Source: Armatimonadota bacterium (GTDB taxonomy: Bacteria; Armatimonadota; Armatimonadia; Armatimonadales; Armatimonadaceae). From it: a DNA stretch of 37,055 nucleotides. Positions 7,618-14,708 of this stretch are shown here, one piece after another. Under the pieces are notes generated by a model. That model saw only the letters and a program-made list of their open reading frames with translations, had not been told where the DNA came from and did no database searches. Every line of letters begins with the position of its first letter. Position 1 is the first letter of the stretch. The DNA lies in assembly GCA_026392155.1 (NCBI GenBank), contig JAPLCP010000167.1:1-37055 (forward strand). The letters run 5' to 3'. Both the position numbers and the translations under genes were made by a program.

Positions 7618-8402
7618 AGGGGAATCCGGCGGCGCAGGCGCTCGATGTGCTGGGCTCGGCCTGTGGTGTCATCCATGTCCACGACAACCCCGCAGAGGAT
7701 CGCCGCACCGTCGGCGACCTTGGAGCGAGTGGGGAGCTGGGTGCGAAAGCGTGCTAGGGAGACCTCGATATCCATCCCAATCACGGAGTTCTCCGGGCCG
7801 CACATGCCCACATCAGTGATATAGGCGGTGCCACCCGGCAAAATGCGCTCATCGGCGGTCTGGACATGGGTGTGGGTACCTACGACCACGGACGCGCGAC
7901 CGGCACAGTGCCACCCAAAAGCTGCTTTCTCGCTGGTGGCCTCGGCGTGGAAATCGAAGAAGAGCAGAGGGGTCTGCTGCAGTACTTCGGCAATAATGGC
8001 ATCTGCGGCGCGAAAGGGATCGTCGAGCGCCTCCATCGTGACACGGCCCATGAGATTTGCCACCCCGATCAGCTTGCCCTGCCGCGTCCGAAAGATCCCC
8101 CAGCCACGTCCCGGAGCGCCCGGTGGGTAGTTGGCGGGCCGCAGAAGCCGTGGCTCCTCATCGAAGAGATTCCACTCGTCGGACCGCGACCAGGCGTGGT
8201 TGCCCGTCGTAATGACATCTGCCCCACTGGCAACCAGCTCACGAACAATCGGCTCCGTGATCCCGCGTCCCGTGGTCGCCGCGTTCTCTCCATTGACAAT
8301 CACTAGCTCAGGTTTAAGCTCCTTGCGTAGCCCCGGCAAGTGCTGAGTCACTGCCTCCAAGCCTGGTTTTCCCACAACATCTCCGAGAAATAAAATGCGC
8401 AT
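7614..8402 (-). CDS. ymdB: YmdB-family metallophosphoesterase (TIGR00282)
   Basis: This 262-aa protein starts MRILFLGDVVGKPG. Metal ligands of the YmdB fold are in place: Asp8, Glu39 and Asn40 (NGENAA), Asn68-His69 (TTGNHAWS), His152 (DFHAEATSEK) and His177/His179 (GTHTHVQTAD). YmdB proteins hydrolyse 2',3'-cyclic nucleotides and influence RNA turnover, biofilm and sporulation decisions in Bacillus. The gene is often next to rny in Firmicutes; here it is divergent from RNase D, another RNA-processing enzyme. A TATAAT lies 8 nt before the ATG on the minus strand, which predicts a leaderless transcript. Confidence 0.95.
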   Translation of the reverse strand: MRILFLGDVVGKPGLEAVTQHLPGLRKELKPELVIVNGENAATTGRGITEPIVRELVASGADVITTGNHAWSRSDEWNLFDEEPRLLRPANYPPGAPGRGWGIFRTRQGKLIGVANLMGRVTMEALDDPFRAADAIIAEVLQQTPLLFFDFHAEATSEKAAFGWHCAGRASVVVGTHTHVQTADERILPGGTAYITDVGMCGPENSVIGMDIEVSLARFRTQLPTRSKVADGAAILCGVVVDMDDTTGRAQHIERLRRRIPL

Positions 8403-8410
8403 GAACTAGA

Positions 8411-8416
8411 ATTATA
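8411..8416 (-). promoter_or_regulatory. -10 box for ymdB (TATAAT), leaderless arrangement
   Basis: Minus-strand TATAAT ends 8 nt before the ATG at 8402, leaving no room for a 5' UTR with a ribosome site. Confidence 0.6.
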
Positions 8417-8462
8417 CGCCGGAGCGTCCAATTTAAGACAAGTTTAGGGTTTAATAGCCTCT

Positions 8463-9635
8463 GTGATTGCCCCCCTGACCCGCCCCGATGAGCTAGAAAA
8501 ACTCTCTACTGAGCTAGCAGCACGCCTTGACACCGACCCGCGCCTTGCGATTGACACCGAGTTTATCCGGGAGCGAACCTACGAGCCCGTCTTGGAGCTG
8601 GTTCAAGTCGGCACCGTGGACGGCATGATTGCCTTGCTGGATGTCCAGGCTCTGGGAGGACTTGGCCCCATTGGCGCGATCCTCACCGACCCTAGTATCC
8701 TTAAGATCGTCCATGCGGGCGGCCAGGATGTCGAGATTCTGACAGCGCTCTTAGGCCACATTCCTGCTCCCCTTTTTGACACTCAGATCGCGGCGGCCTT
8801 TGCGGGCTTTGGTACCCAAGTTGGCTATGGCGCACTCGTGCAGTCCGTGCTCAAGGTCAAGCTCTCCAAAGAGGAGGGCTTCTCCGACTGGTCGCGCCGC
8901 CCCCTAACTCCCTCGATGTGTAGCTATGCCGCCGACGATGTACGCTACCTTCACCAGCTCCACGACCGGCTCTCTGCCCGGCTAGAGCGGCGCGGACGAG
9001 TGGTCTGGGCCACGGAGCACACAGAGCGGCTCTTGACCGCTGCGGCCGAGACCACGCCCTTGGAGGATCTCTGGAAGAAAGTGGGCAGTAAGCAGGGGCT
9101 AAGCCGCCGTGAACTGGCGATCTTGCAGGAGCTGGCTCTGTGGCGCGATGACGAAGCGCGTCGGCGCAACAAGCCGCGTCGGACCGTTCTCAAGGACGAG
9201 CCGCTCGTCGAGCTTGCCAAGCGCAAGCCGAAAACAGCCGCTGCTGTGCTGGAGCTACGCGCTGTCAATGGTGTCGGGACGCGTCAGGCGGAGGAGCTCG
9301 TTCTGGCGATCCAGCGCGGCCTAGAAGTCCCTGAGGAGCTCTGGCCTGTCACCGAGTCATCGCCGCCGCTAGATGAGCACGGAGCCGCGCTCTTGGAGCT
9401 TCTCTCCGCCGTGGTGAAAGTCCGGGCGATGGAAGAGGACATGCCTCCCTCCCTGCTCGCCCCTTCGGATGCCCTGCGCCAGCTCGCCATCCAGCGCAAC
9501 CCCGCCTCGGTGCGTAATCTCTTCACCGGCTGGCGTCACGAGCTACTGGGCGAGGCACTGCAAGCCACACTCGCAGGCACTCTCTCGGTCGTCTGGGATC
9601 CTATAAAAGGCCAGCTCGCCTGCCGCTACGACTGA
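8463..9635 (+). CDS. rnd: ribonuclease D
   Basis: This 390-aa protein has a DEDDy 3'-5' exonuclease domain: Asp31 and Glu33 (DTEF), Asp89 (HAGGQDVEIL), and Tyr155/Asp159 (SYAADDVRYL). Two HRDC-type helical regions follow (residues ~205-290 and ~300-385), as in RNase D, which trims tRNA and other stable RNA 3' ends. The GTG at 8463 is the only good start before the conserved region. A TTTAAT box ends 7 nt upstream, so this may also be leaderless. The stop overlaps the convergent GntR gene by 10 bp. Confidence 0.94.
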   Translation: MIAPLTRPDELEKLSTELAARLDTDPRLAIDTEFIRERTYEPVLELVQVGTVDGMIALLDVQALGGLGPIGAILTDPSILKIVHAGGQDVEILTALLGHIPAPLFDTQIAAAFAGFGTQVGYGALVQSVLKVKLSKEEGFSDWSRRPLTPSMCSYAADDVRYLHQLHDRLSARLERRGRVVWATEHTERLLTAAAETTPLEDLWKKVGSKQGLSRRELAILQELALWRDDEARRRNKPRRTVLKDEPLVELAKRKPKTAAAVLELRAVNGVGTRQAEELVLAIQRGLEVPEELWPVTESSPPLDEHGAALLELLSAVVKVRAMEEDMPPSLLAPSDALRQLAIQRNPASVRNLFTGWRHELLGEALQATLAGTLSVVWDPIKGQLACRYD

Positions 9636-10477
9636 GCTCTTAGCTGCCCTAAGAGCTTCTCGACAATGCGGCGCTGGGCACGAATATGAGCCGAAAGCGT
9701 GGCGGCGGCGCGGTCTAGGTCGCGCTCTAAGAGAGCATCTAAGATCGCGCGGTGCTGGGCCGCCATCGCGTCCTCCATCTTGGTCTCGGGCGCAGCATGA
9801 TCAAAAAGCGCCGTGAAGTACGCGCCGTGCTGGGCAAAGAGCTGGGTGAGGAGCGGGCTATTGGCGGCAGCGATGAGATAGCGGTGAAGGTTGTTGTCGA
9901 GCTGTGCTCCCTCATTGCCATCCCGAAGCCGCACGAGCACAGTCGGGTCAAGGTGCGGCCAGGCTTGCTCCAGCGCCAGAAGCTCCAGCCGCTCACGCAC
10001 CAGAAGCCAGTCTTCGACCGCGGAGAGAGTCAGCTCGCGGGCACGCCAGCCACAGCGGGGAACATGCTCCACAAAGCCCTGGCCCGCAAGCTGGTGCAGT
10101 GCCTGCCGCAGCACGGTCCGACCAATCTCTAGCCGCTCGGCGAGGGCTTCTTCACGCAGAAACTCTTGATCGCCCCGAAGCGAGCGCTGGAGAATATCGG
10201 TGCGTAGCTCGGCTTCCCAGTCGCGAGCCCACCCGAACCCACCCGCCTCGTTGTTCCTTTGCACCCTCCCTTTTCCAAAGGAGGGCCCCGGGTGGATTCT
10301 CCCCGTCGCGGACTTTGTTAAAAAACCTAACTCAATCAGCTCGCGCACGGCCTGGCGCACGGGGGTGAGGCTTACGGAGTAGCGTGTCGCCAGCGCGGCC
10401 AGTGTGAGGGGCTCCTCGGAGACAGGCGGGTTGGCCCGCAGATCATCGGCGATAAATTTAGATAAAGTTTTTGACAT
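9626..10477 (-). CDS. GntR-type regulator with two winged-helix domains and an FCD-like ligand domain
   Basis: This 283-aa protein (ATG 10477; a TTG at 10486 adds three residues) has a first winged helix at residues ~8-60 (LAALATRYSVSLTPVRQAVREL) read as LATRYSVSLTPVRQAVREL. A second copy at ~90-150 carries LAERLEIGRTVLRQALHQL. An all-helical FCD-type effector domain occupies ~150-283. Two tandem DNA-binding units are unusual; a normal FadR-type protein has one. The linker between them (IHPGPSFGKGRVQ onward) is encoded by a palindromic insert at 10235-10299. The gene is divergent from the deaminase gene, and its start codon lies inside that gene's promoter, so it probably represses the hydroxyproline genes and itself, with hydroxyproline or an intermediate as inducer. 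Confidence 0.9.
   Translation of the reverse strand: MSKTLSKFIADDLRANPPVSEEPLTLAALATRYSVSLTPVRQAVRELIELGFLTKSATGRIHPGPSFGKGRVQRNNEAGGFGWARDWEAELRTDILQRSLRGDQEFLREEALAERLEIGRTVLRQALHQLAGQGFVEHVPRCGWRARELTLSAVEDWLLVRERLELLALEQAWPHLDPTVLVRLRDGNEGAQLDNNLHRYLIAAANSPLLTQLFAQHGAYFTALFDHAAPETKMEDAMAAQHRAILDALLERDLDRAAATLSAHIRAQRRIVEKLLGQLRAQS
10235..10299. repeat. palindromic element inside the GntR linker
   Basis: Outer arms GAACCCACCC (10235-10244) and GGGTGGATTC (10290-10299) pair at 9 of 10 positions. Inner arms CCCTCCCTTT (from 10264) and AAAGGAGGG (10277-10285) pair with one bulge. The element is about 65 bp and is read without a stop in the regulator frame, adding roughly 22 residues rich in Gly, Arg, Pro and Asn between the two winged helices. 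Confidence 0.7.
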
Positions 10478-10499
10478 TGTGTGCAAGATGAATTATAAT
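10471..10499 (+). promoter_or_regulatory. perfect sigma70-type promoter of the deaminase-peptidase operon
   Basis: TTGACA (10471-10476), a 17-bp spacer, and TATAAT (10494-10499): a full match to the sigma70 consensus. The ATG at 10506 starts 6 nt after the -10 box, so transcription would begin at or next to the start codon (leaderless). A promoter this strong normally needs tight repression, which fits the divergent GntR gene. Confidence 0.8.
10477..10486. promoter_or_regulatory. probable GntR operator between -35 and -10
   Basis: TTGTGTGCAA has TTG...CAA dyad arms and lies between the -35 and -10 boxes, overlapping the regulator's own start. FCD-type GntR sites often have TTG-N4/5-CAA-like dyads. 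A bound repressor here would block both directions. This is inferred from position and symmetry only. Confidence 0.4.
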
Positions 10500-10505
10500 C
10501 CATGC

Positions 10506-11420
10506 ATGATAAATAATCAAATCTCTCCCGTTTCTTTTTGTGGTGTCTTTCCTGCCGTCACCACCCAGATGCACCAAGACCAGAGCATTGACTGGGCAGC
10601 ACAGGCAAAGCACCTTGAGATTCTCATTGACTCGGGCATTCACGGCCTGATCCTATGCGGCTCACTGGGCGAGAACCAGACCCTGCTTCCCGAAGAGAAG
10701 CGCGCCGTAGTCAAGCATGCCAAAGAAGTCGCGGCAGGGCGCTTGCCCGTGCTCTCGGGCGTGGCGGAGATGAGCACGGCAGCCTCTTGTCAGTATGTTC
10801 AGGACATGGAAGCGCTTGGCGCGGATGGCGTGATGGTGCTTCCCGCGATGGTCTACAAGTCCGATCCACGCGAGACAATGGCGCACTTCCGCACGGTCGC
10901 TGCGGCCAGCAAGCCCCCGATCATCGTCTACAACAACCCCGTGGGCTACGGCGTGGACATCACCCCCAAGATGTTCGCTGAGCTCTCCGATGTCGAGACC
11001 CTCGTGGCGATTAAAGAGTCCTCGGCGGACACCACGCGCATCACCGAGCTCTACAATGCCTGCGGCGACCGCTATGCGATCTTCGGCGGCGTGGACACCA
11101 TTATCCCTGAGTGCGTCTTGATGGGCGCAACGGGCTGGATCGCCGGGGTCGGCCTCGCCTTCCCCAAAGAGAACGCCCGGATGTGGGAGCTGATGATGGC
11201 GGGGGATTGGGACAAGGCTCGCGAGCTCTGGCGCTGGTTTTTGCCCCTGATGACCCTCGATATCGGCCCGCACTTTGTCCAGAAGATCAAGCTTGTGCTT
11301 CAAGAAGCGGGCCTCGGAAGCGAGTGGGTGCGTGCCCCGCGCCTCACCCTCGCCGGCACCGAGCGCGACGAGATTCTTACCCTGATCCACAAAGGGCTCT
11401 CGGAGCGACCCAAACTATGA
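10506..11420 (+). CDS. DapA-family lyase, probably 1-pyrroline-4-hydroxy-2-carboxylate deaminase
   Basis: This 304-aa (beta/alpha)8 class-I aldolase-fold protein has Lys170 (VAIKESS) as Schiff-base residue, Tyr142 in YNNP, and a GSLGE phosphate/carboxylate-loop equivalent at residues 52-56. The family also includes dihydrodipicolinate synthase, N-acetylneuraminate lyase and KDG-type enzymes. The region also holds a hydroxyproline epimerase, an FAD D-amino-acid oxidase and a prolyl peptidase, so the deaminase step of trans-4-hydroxy-L-proline breakdown (EC 3.5.4.22, giving 2-oxoglutarate semialdehyde) is the best call. It starts 6 nt after a consensus -10 box, and its stop overlaps the peptidase start (ATGA). 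The semialdehyde dehydrogenase for the next step is not in the window. Confidence 0.85.
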   Translation: MINNQISPVSFCGVFPAVTTQMHQDQSIDWAAQAKHLEILIDSGIHGLILCGSLGENQTLLPEEKRAVVKHAKEVAAGRLPVLSGVAEMSTAASCQYVQDMEALGADGVMVLPAMVYKSDPRETMAHFRTVAAASKPPIIVYNNPVGYGVDITPKMFAELSDVETLVAIKESSADTTRITELYNACGDRYAIFGGVDTIIPECVLMGATGWIAGVGLAFPKENARMWELMMAGDWDKARELWRWFLPLMTLDIGPHFVQKIKLVLQEAGLGSEWVRAPRLTLAGTERDEILTLIHKGLSERPKL

Positions 11421-13807
11421 AAAACTACCCGACGGTTATCATCGGGATGGTTGTGTTGGTATTAGGGGTATCGGGGATGGCACAGGCGCAGGGAACGAAG
11501 GCGGACTACGAGCGGGCGAGCAAGCTCGGGGAGCTGTCGCGCGGGAAAGTCTTTCGTGCGAGTGTCGCACCCAACTGGCTGGAGGGTGGACGGCTCTGGT
11601 ACCGGGTGGAGACGGGGGCAAACGCCTTTGAGTGGGTGCTGGCTGAGGCCGATGGTAAGCTGCAGCGCTTTCCTAGTGAGGCGGCGCTCAAGGCCGCTTT
11701 AGGAGGAAAGCTCGGCACGGAGAGCGTCCAGCGACTCACGACACGGCCTCAGCAGGGCGAGGCGGGCGAGCGGGTGGATCTGGTTTTCGACAATCAGACC
11801 AGCAGCGAGCTCTCTCTGTTCTGGGTGAGTGGCAGCGACCGCACGCCCTACGGGAAAGTGGCACCAGGCAAGAAGTACAGCCAGAGCACGTTTGGTGGCC
11901 ATGCCTGGGAGGTGCGCGATGCCAGCGGGAAAGTGCTGGGCTATGCGACGGCTCCCGCGCTGGGGGGCACGGTAGTCGTGGATGGCAAGCGTGCCGCCCC
12001 GACGCGGCGCGAGGCGCAGCGCGGCGGAAATCCGGGTGCATCGCCCGATGGGAAGTGGATTGCCTTTGTAAAAGGCGACAACCTCTGGGTGCGCCCCAGC
12101 GCGGGCGGCGAGGCCGCAGCGCTGAGCACCGATGGCAAGCCCAAAGACTCCTACGATGGCACGGGATTTTTCTGGTCGCCCGATAGCACCAAAGTGGTCG
12201 CGTTTCGCACCGAGGCCGCGCAGGAGCACAAGGTCTATATCGTGTCGTCGTCGCCTAAAGAGCAGGTGCAGCCCAAGCTCGTGACGCTAGACTACCTCAA
12301 GCCCGGCGATAAGATCGAGCACCCGCGCCCGGTTTTGTTTGATGTGGTGAATAAGAAAGCCATGGCGCTGAACGAGTCGCTCTTTCCTGAGCCCTGGAGC
12401 CTGCCTGCACTGGGCGACTCGGGCTGGGGCGCGGGCGTGACTTGGAGTGCGGACTCATCGCGGTTCTTCTTTGCGTACAATCAGCGCGGCCATCAGCTCA
12501 TGCGCGTGATCAGCGTAGACGCGGCAAGCGGCACCCCCAAGACACTCTTTGAGGACGCGACCAAGACTTTTATCAACTACTCAGGCAAGTTCTGGGCACG
12601 CTACTTGGCAAAATCCAATGAGATTGTCTGGACGAGCGAGCGTGATGGCTGGAATCATGTTTTTGTACACGATGCCACAAATGGAAAGCTAAAGCGGCAG
12701 CTCACCCAGGGCGAGTGGACCGTGCGCGGCGTGGAGAGCTTCGACGAAGACAAAGGTGAGCTGCTGCTCCGAGTCGCAGGGCGCACGCCCGGCGAAGACC
12801 CGTATCACGTTCACTATGCCCACGTCTCGGTAAGTAGTGGCACACTCACGCCCCTCACCGACGGCGACGGCACGCACCGCATTGCTCTCTCGCCCGATGG
12901 CACGCGCTACTTGGACAGCTACTCCCGCGTGGACTTGCCGACGATCACCGAGCTACATAGCACATCGGATGGCAAGAAGCTCGCGACTCTTGAGAAAGGC
13001 GATGCGAAAGCACTGCTAGCCACCGGCTGGAAGCAGCCCGAGCGCTTTGTGGCAAAAGGCCGCGATGGCCAGACCGATATCTACGGCGTGCTCTGGCGGC
13101 CCACGAACTTCGACCCCGCAAAAAAATACCCGGTTATTGAGCAGATCTACGCCGGGCCGCAGGGCTTCTTTGTCCCGAAGCAGTGGAGCAGTAGCTACGG
13201 CAACGCCCAACAAATCGCCGAGCTGGGCTTTCTGGTGGTGCAGATCGATGGCATGGGCACCGATGGGCGCAGCAAGGCGTTTCATGATGTCTGCTTCAAG
13301 AACCTCAAAGATGCCGGCTTCCCGGATCGGATTCTCTGGATGAAGGCGCTGGCCCAGAAGTACCCATCACTCGACCTCACCCGCGTGGGAGTCTATGGCG
13401 GGAGCGCAGGCGGCCAAAACGCGCTGGCCGCGCTCCTCTGGCACGGGGATTTCTATAAAGCTGCCGTCGCCGACTGTGGCTGCCACGACAACCGCATGGA
13501 CAAGGTCTGGTGGAACGAGCAGTGGATGAGCTACCCGGTGGATAAGTCCTACGAAGAGAGCTCCAATGTGGTCAATGCCCACCTGCTCACCGGCAAGCTA
13601 TTGCTCACGGTCGGCGAGGTAGACAGCAACGTAGACCCCGCCAGCACGATGCAGGTCGCCGATGCCCTGATCAAGGCCAATAAAGACTACGAGCTGATTG
13701 TCTTCCCCGGCGCGAACCATGGCGCAGGCGAGAGCCTCTACGGCAAGCGCCGCCGCATGGACTTTTTTGTCAAGAACTTACTGGGAGTGGAGCCGAGAGG
13801 GAAGTAG
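11417..13807 (+). CDS. exported S9 (DPP IV-like) prolyl peptidase with an embedded VHL-type beta domain
   Basis: This 796-aa protein has a Sec signal peptide (residues 1-25, ending AQA). Residues ~116-190 resemble the von Hippel-Lindau beta domain: LVFDNQTS, LFWV, PYGKVAPG, STFGGHAWEVRDA. Against human VHL the pocket residues map as Trp88 to Trp136, Tyr98 to Tyr145, Ser111 to Thr158, His115 to His162, Trp117 to Trp164, with Asn78 as Asn126. A DPPIV_N-like propeller follows (SPDG/SPDS repeats, ~205-530), then an alpha/beta hydrolase with Ser663 (GGSAGG), probable Asp736 (GEVDSNVDP) and His768 (GANHGAG). S9B enzymes release X-Pro dipeptides. The gene overlaps the deaminase gene by ATGA. The inferred role is to bind and trim hydroxyproline-containing peptides outside the cytoplasm. 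The VHL assignment rests on alignment by eye. Confidence 0.92.
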   Translation: MKNYPTVIIGMVVLVLGVSGMAQAQGTKADYERASKLGELSRGKVFRASVAPNWLEGGRLWYRVETGANAFEWVLAEADGKLQRFPSEAALKAALGGKLGTESVQRLTTRPQQGEAGERVDLVFDNQTSSELSLFWVSGSDRTPYGKVAPGKKYSQSTFGGHAWEVRDASGKVLGYATAPALGGTVVVDGKRAAPTRREAQRGGNPGASPDGKWIAFVKGDNLWVRPSAGGEAAALSTDGKPKDSYDGTGFFWSPDSTKVVAFRTEAAQEHKVYIVSSSPKEQVQPKLVTLDYLKPGDKIEHPRPVLFDVVNKKAMALNESLFPEPWSLPALGDSGWGAGVTWSADSSRFFFAYNQRGHQLMRVISVDAASGTPKTLFEDATKTFINYSGKFWARYLAKSNEIVWTSERDGWNHVFVHDATNGKLKRQLTQGEWTVRGVESFDEDKGELLLRVAGRTPGEDPYHVHYAHVSVSSGTLTPLTDGDGTHRIALSPDGTRYLDSYSRVDLPTITELHSTSDGKKLATLEKGDAKALLATGWKQPERFVAKGRDGQTDIYGVLWRPTNFDPAKKYPVIEQIYAGPQGFFVPKQWSSSYGNAQQIAELGFLVVQIDGMGTDGRSKAFHDVCFKNLKDAGFPDRILWMKALAQKYPSLDLTRVGVYGGSAGGQNALAALLWHGDFYKAAVADCGCHDNRMDKVWWNEQWMSYPVDKSYEESSNVVNAHLLTGKLLLTVGEVDSNVDPASTMQVADALIKANKDYELIVFPGANHGAGESLYGKRRRMDFFVKNLLGVEPRGK

Positions 13808-13905
13808 CCATCTCCCCGGCTCGCTGGAGCTTGCCACCTCTCTTACCCTGATGGCTCGTGCCTCGCCGGGACGAGGGGAAGCGCTCTAAGGCGCGGGGAG
13901 ATGGC
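13807..13905. repeat. 99-bp palindromic element between convergent genes
   Basis: GCCATCTCCCCG (13807-13818) and CGGGGAGATGGC (13894-13905) are perfect 12-bp inverted arms; an inner hairpin CCTCG/CGAGG lies at 13861-13876. The peptidase TAG stop ends on its first base, and the right arm encodes the last residues (PGHLPAP) and TAG stop of the minus-strand reductase. It could serve as a bidirectional transcription end, though no T-run is present. Confidence 0.75.
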
Positions 13906-14659
13906 CGGGAGAGAGTCCCCCACGAGCGACACTGGCGCAGTTGATCGCGACCCACTCGGGGCGGCGCATGGCGACGATGAGCTTGTCCACATTCGGGAAG
14001 AACGCGGAGAAGCGGAGCATTTCGTCGGCAACGGTGGCTTTGTCTTTTCCTTGGCCCTCGACTTGCTTGTCCAGCTCCCAGCCGCGCACGAACGGTGACG
14101 TGGCGAGGGTCTCCCAGCCGAGGGCTTTGTAGGCGGCAAAGCGCGGCGTGGCATCGTCGGCGTTGGTGACATTGCACGGCGCGACGGCAAAGGCGTAGGG
14201 GCCAGGTTGAGGCGTGTCGAGCGGCGGCATCCAGGTGCCTAGTCGCCCGACATGGCCTGCTTGTTGCCACGAAACCGCCAGCGCTTCTTGCTGCTCCTGC
14301 GCCGCCGGATCACTCACGGGATGCACGACCAAGTGCTCGATATGCTCGCTCTGAAGCTCACGGAGCATCTGGTGAATATGCTGCGACTCGTAGGGCGCGT
14401 GGCCACCCACGGAGCCGTCGGGGCCGAAGTCGGTGAAGAAGTTCCAGGCGATGAGCTGCGCCTCACTGCGCCGCCCAAGCCGCTGGAGAGAGCTTCCCAG
14501 CGCGACTCGCTCGGGCAGGTAGGTCGTGTCGAAGGTCGTGATCCCCGCATCCAGACACGCCGCCACAATCGCGTCTTGCGTCTTCGTATCTGGCGCAGGA
14601 TCGGAGCCAAGCTGCGCGATAAACGAGTGCCCCCCCAGAATCAAACGATTACTTCCCAT
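13886..14659 (-). CDS. short aldo/keto reductase-like protein
   Basis: This 257-aa protein has an aldo/keto reductase-like TIM barrel: a LILGGHSF first strand, TTFDTTYLPERVALG with the expected Asp and Tyr, HLVVHP with a His at the expected strand, and TSPFVRGWEL near the cofactor region. The catalytic Lys is not in its usual place (LIAWNFF instead of ATK), and the protein is shorter than the usual 300-350 aa, so it may be an inactive or divergent member. Its last seven or so residues and stop come from a palindromic element. ATG 14659 follows a minus-strand TACAAT by 6 nt. It is divergent from a canonical aldo/keto reductase. The substrate is unknown. Confidence 0.8.
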   Translation of the reverse strand: MGSNRLILGGHSFIAQLGSDPAPDTKTQDAIVAACLDAGITTFDTTYLPERVALGSSLQRLGRRSEAQLIAWNFFTDFGPDGSVGGHAPYESQHIHQMLRELQSEHIEHLVVHPVSDPAAQEQQEALAVSWQQAGHVGRLGTWMPPLDTPQPGPYAFAVAPCNVTNADDATPRFAAYKALGWETLATSPFVRGWELDKQVEGQGKDKATVADEMLRFSAFFPNVDKLIVAMRRPEWVAINCASVARGGLSPGHLPAP

Positions 14660-14665
14660 AGCGCG

Positions 14666-14671
14666 ATTGTA
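14666..14671 (-). promoter_or_regulatory. -10 box TACAAT (CCGGTACAAT), leaderless arrangement
   Basis: Minus-strand TACAAT preceded by CCGG ends 6 nt before ATG 14659. It matches the recurrent GGTAMAAT motif of this window. Confidence 0.6.
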
Positions 14672-14708
14672 CCGGAACCACAAGCCCATATTTGGGTTAT
14701 TTGCTGGT

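Noticed and set aside
10506-11420. Dihydrodipicolinate synthase for lysine synthesis
   Set aside because: Region content (epimerase, oxidase, peptidase, GntR) and the GSLGE loop instead of GTTGE favour the hydroxyproline-pathway enzyme.
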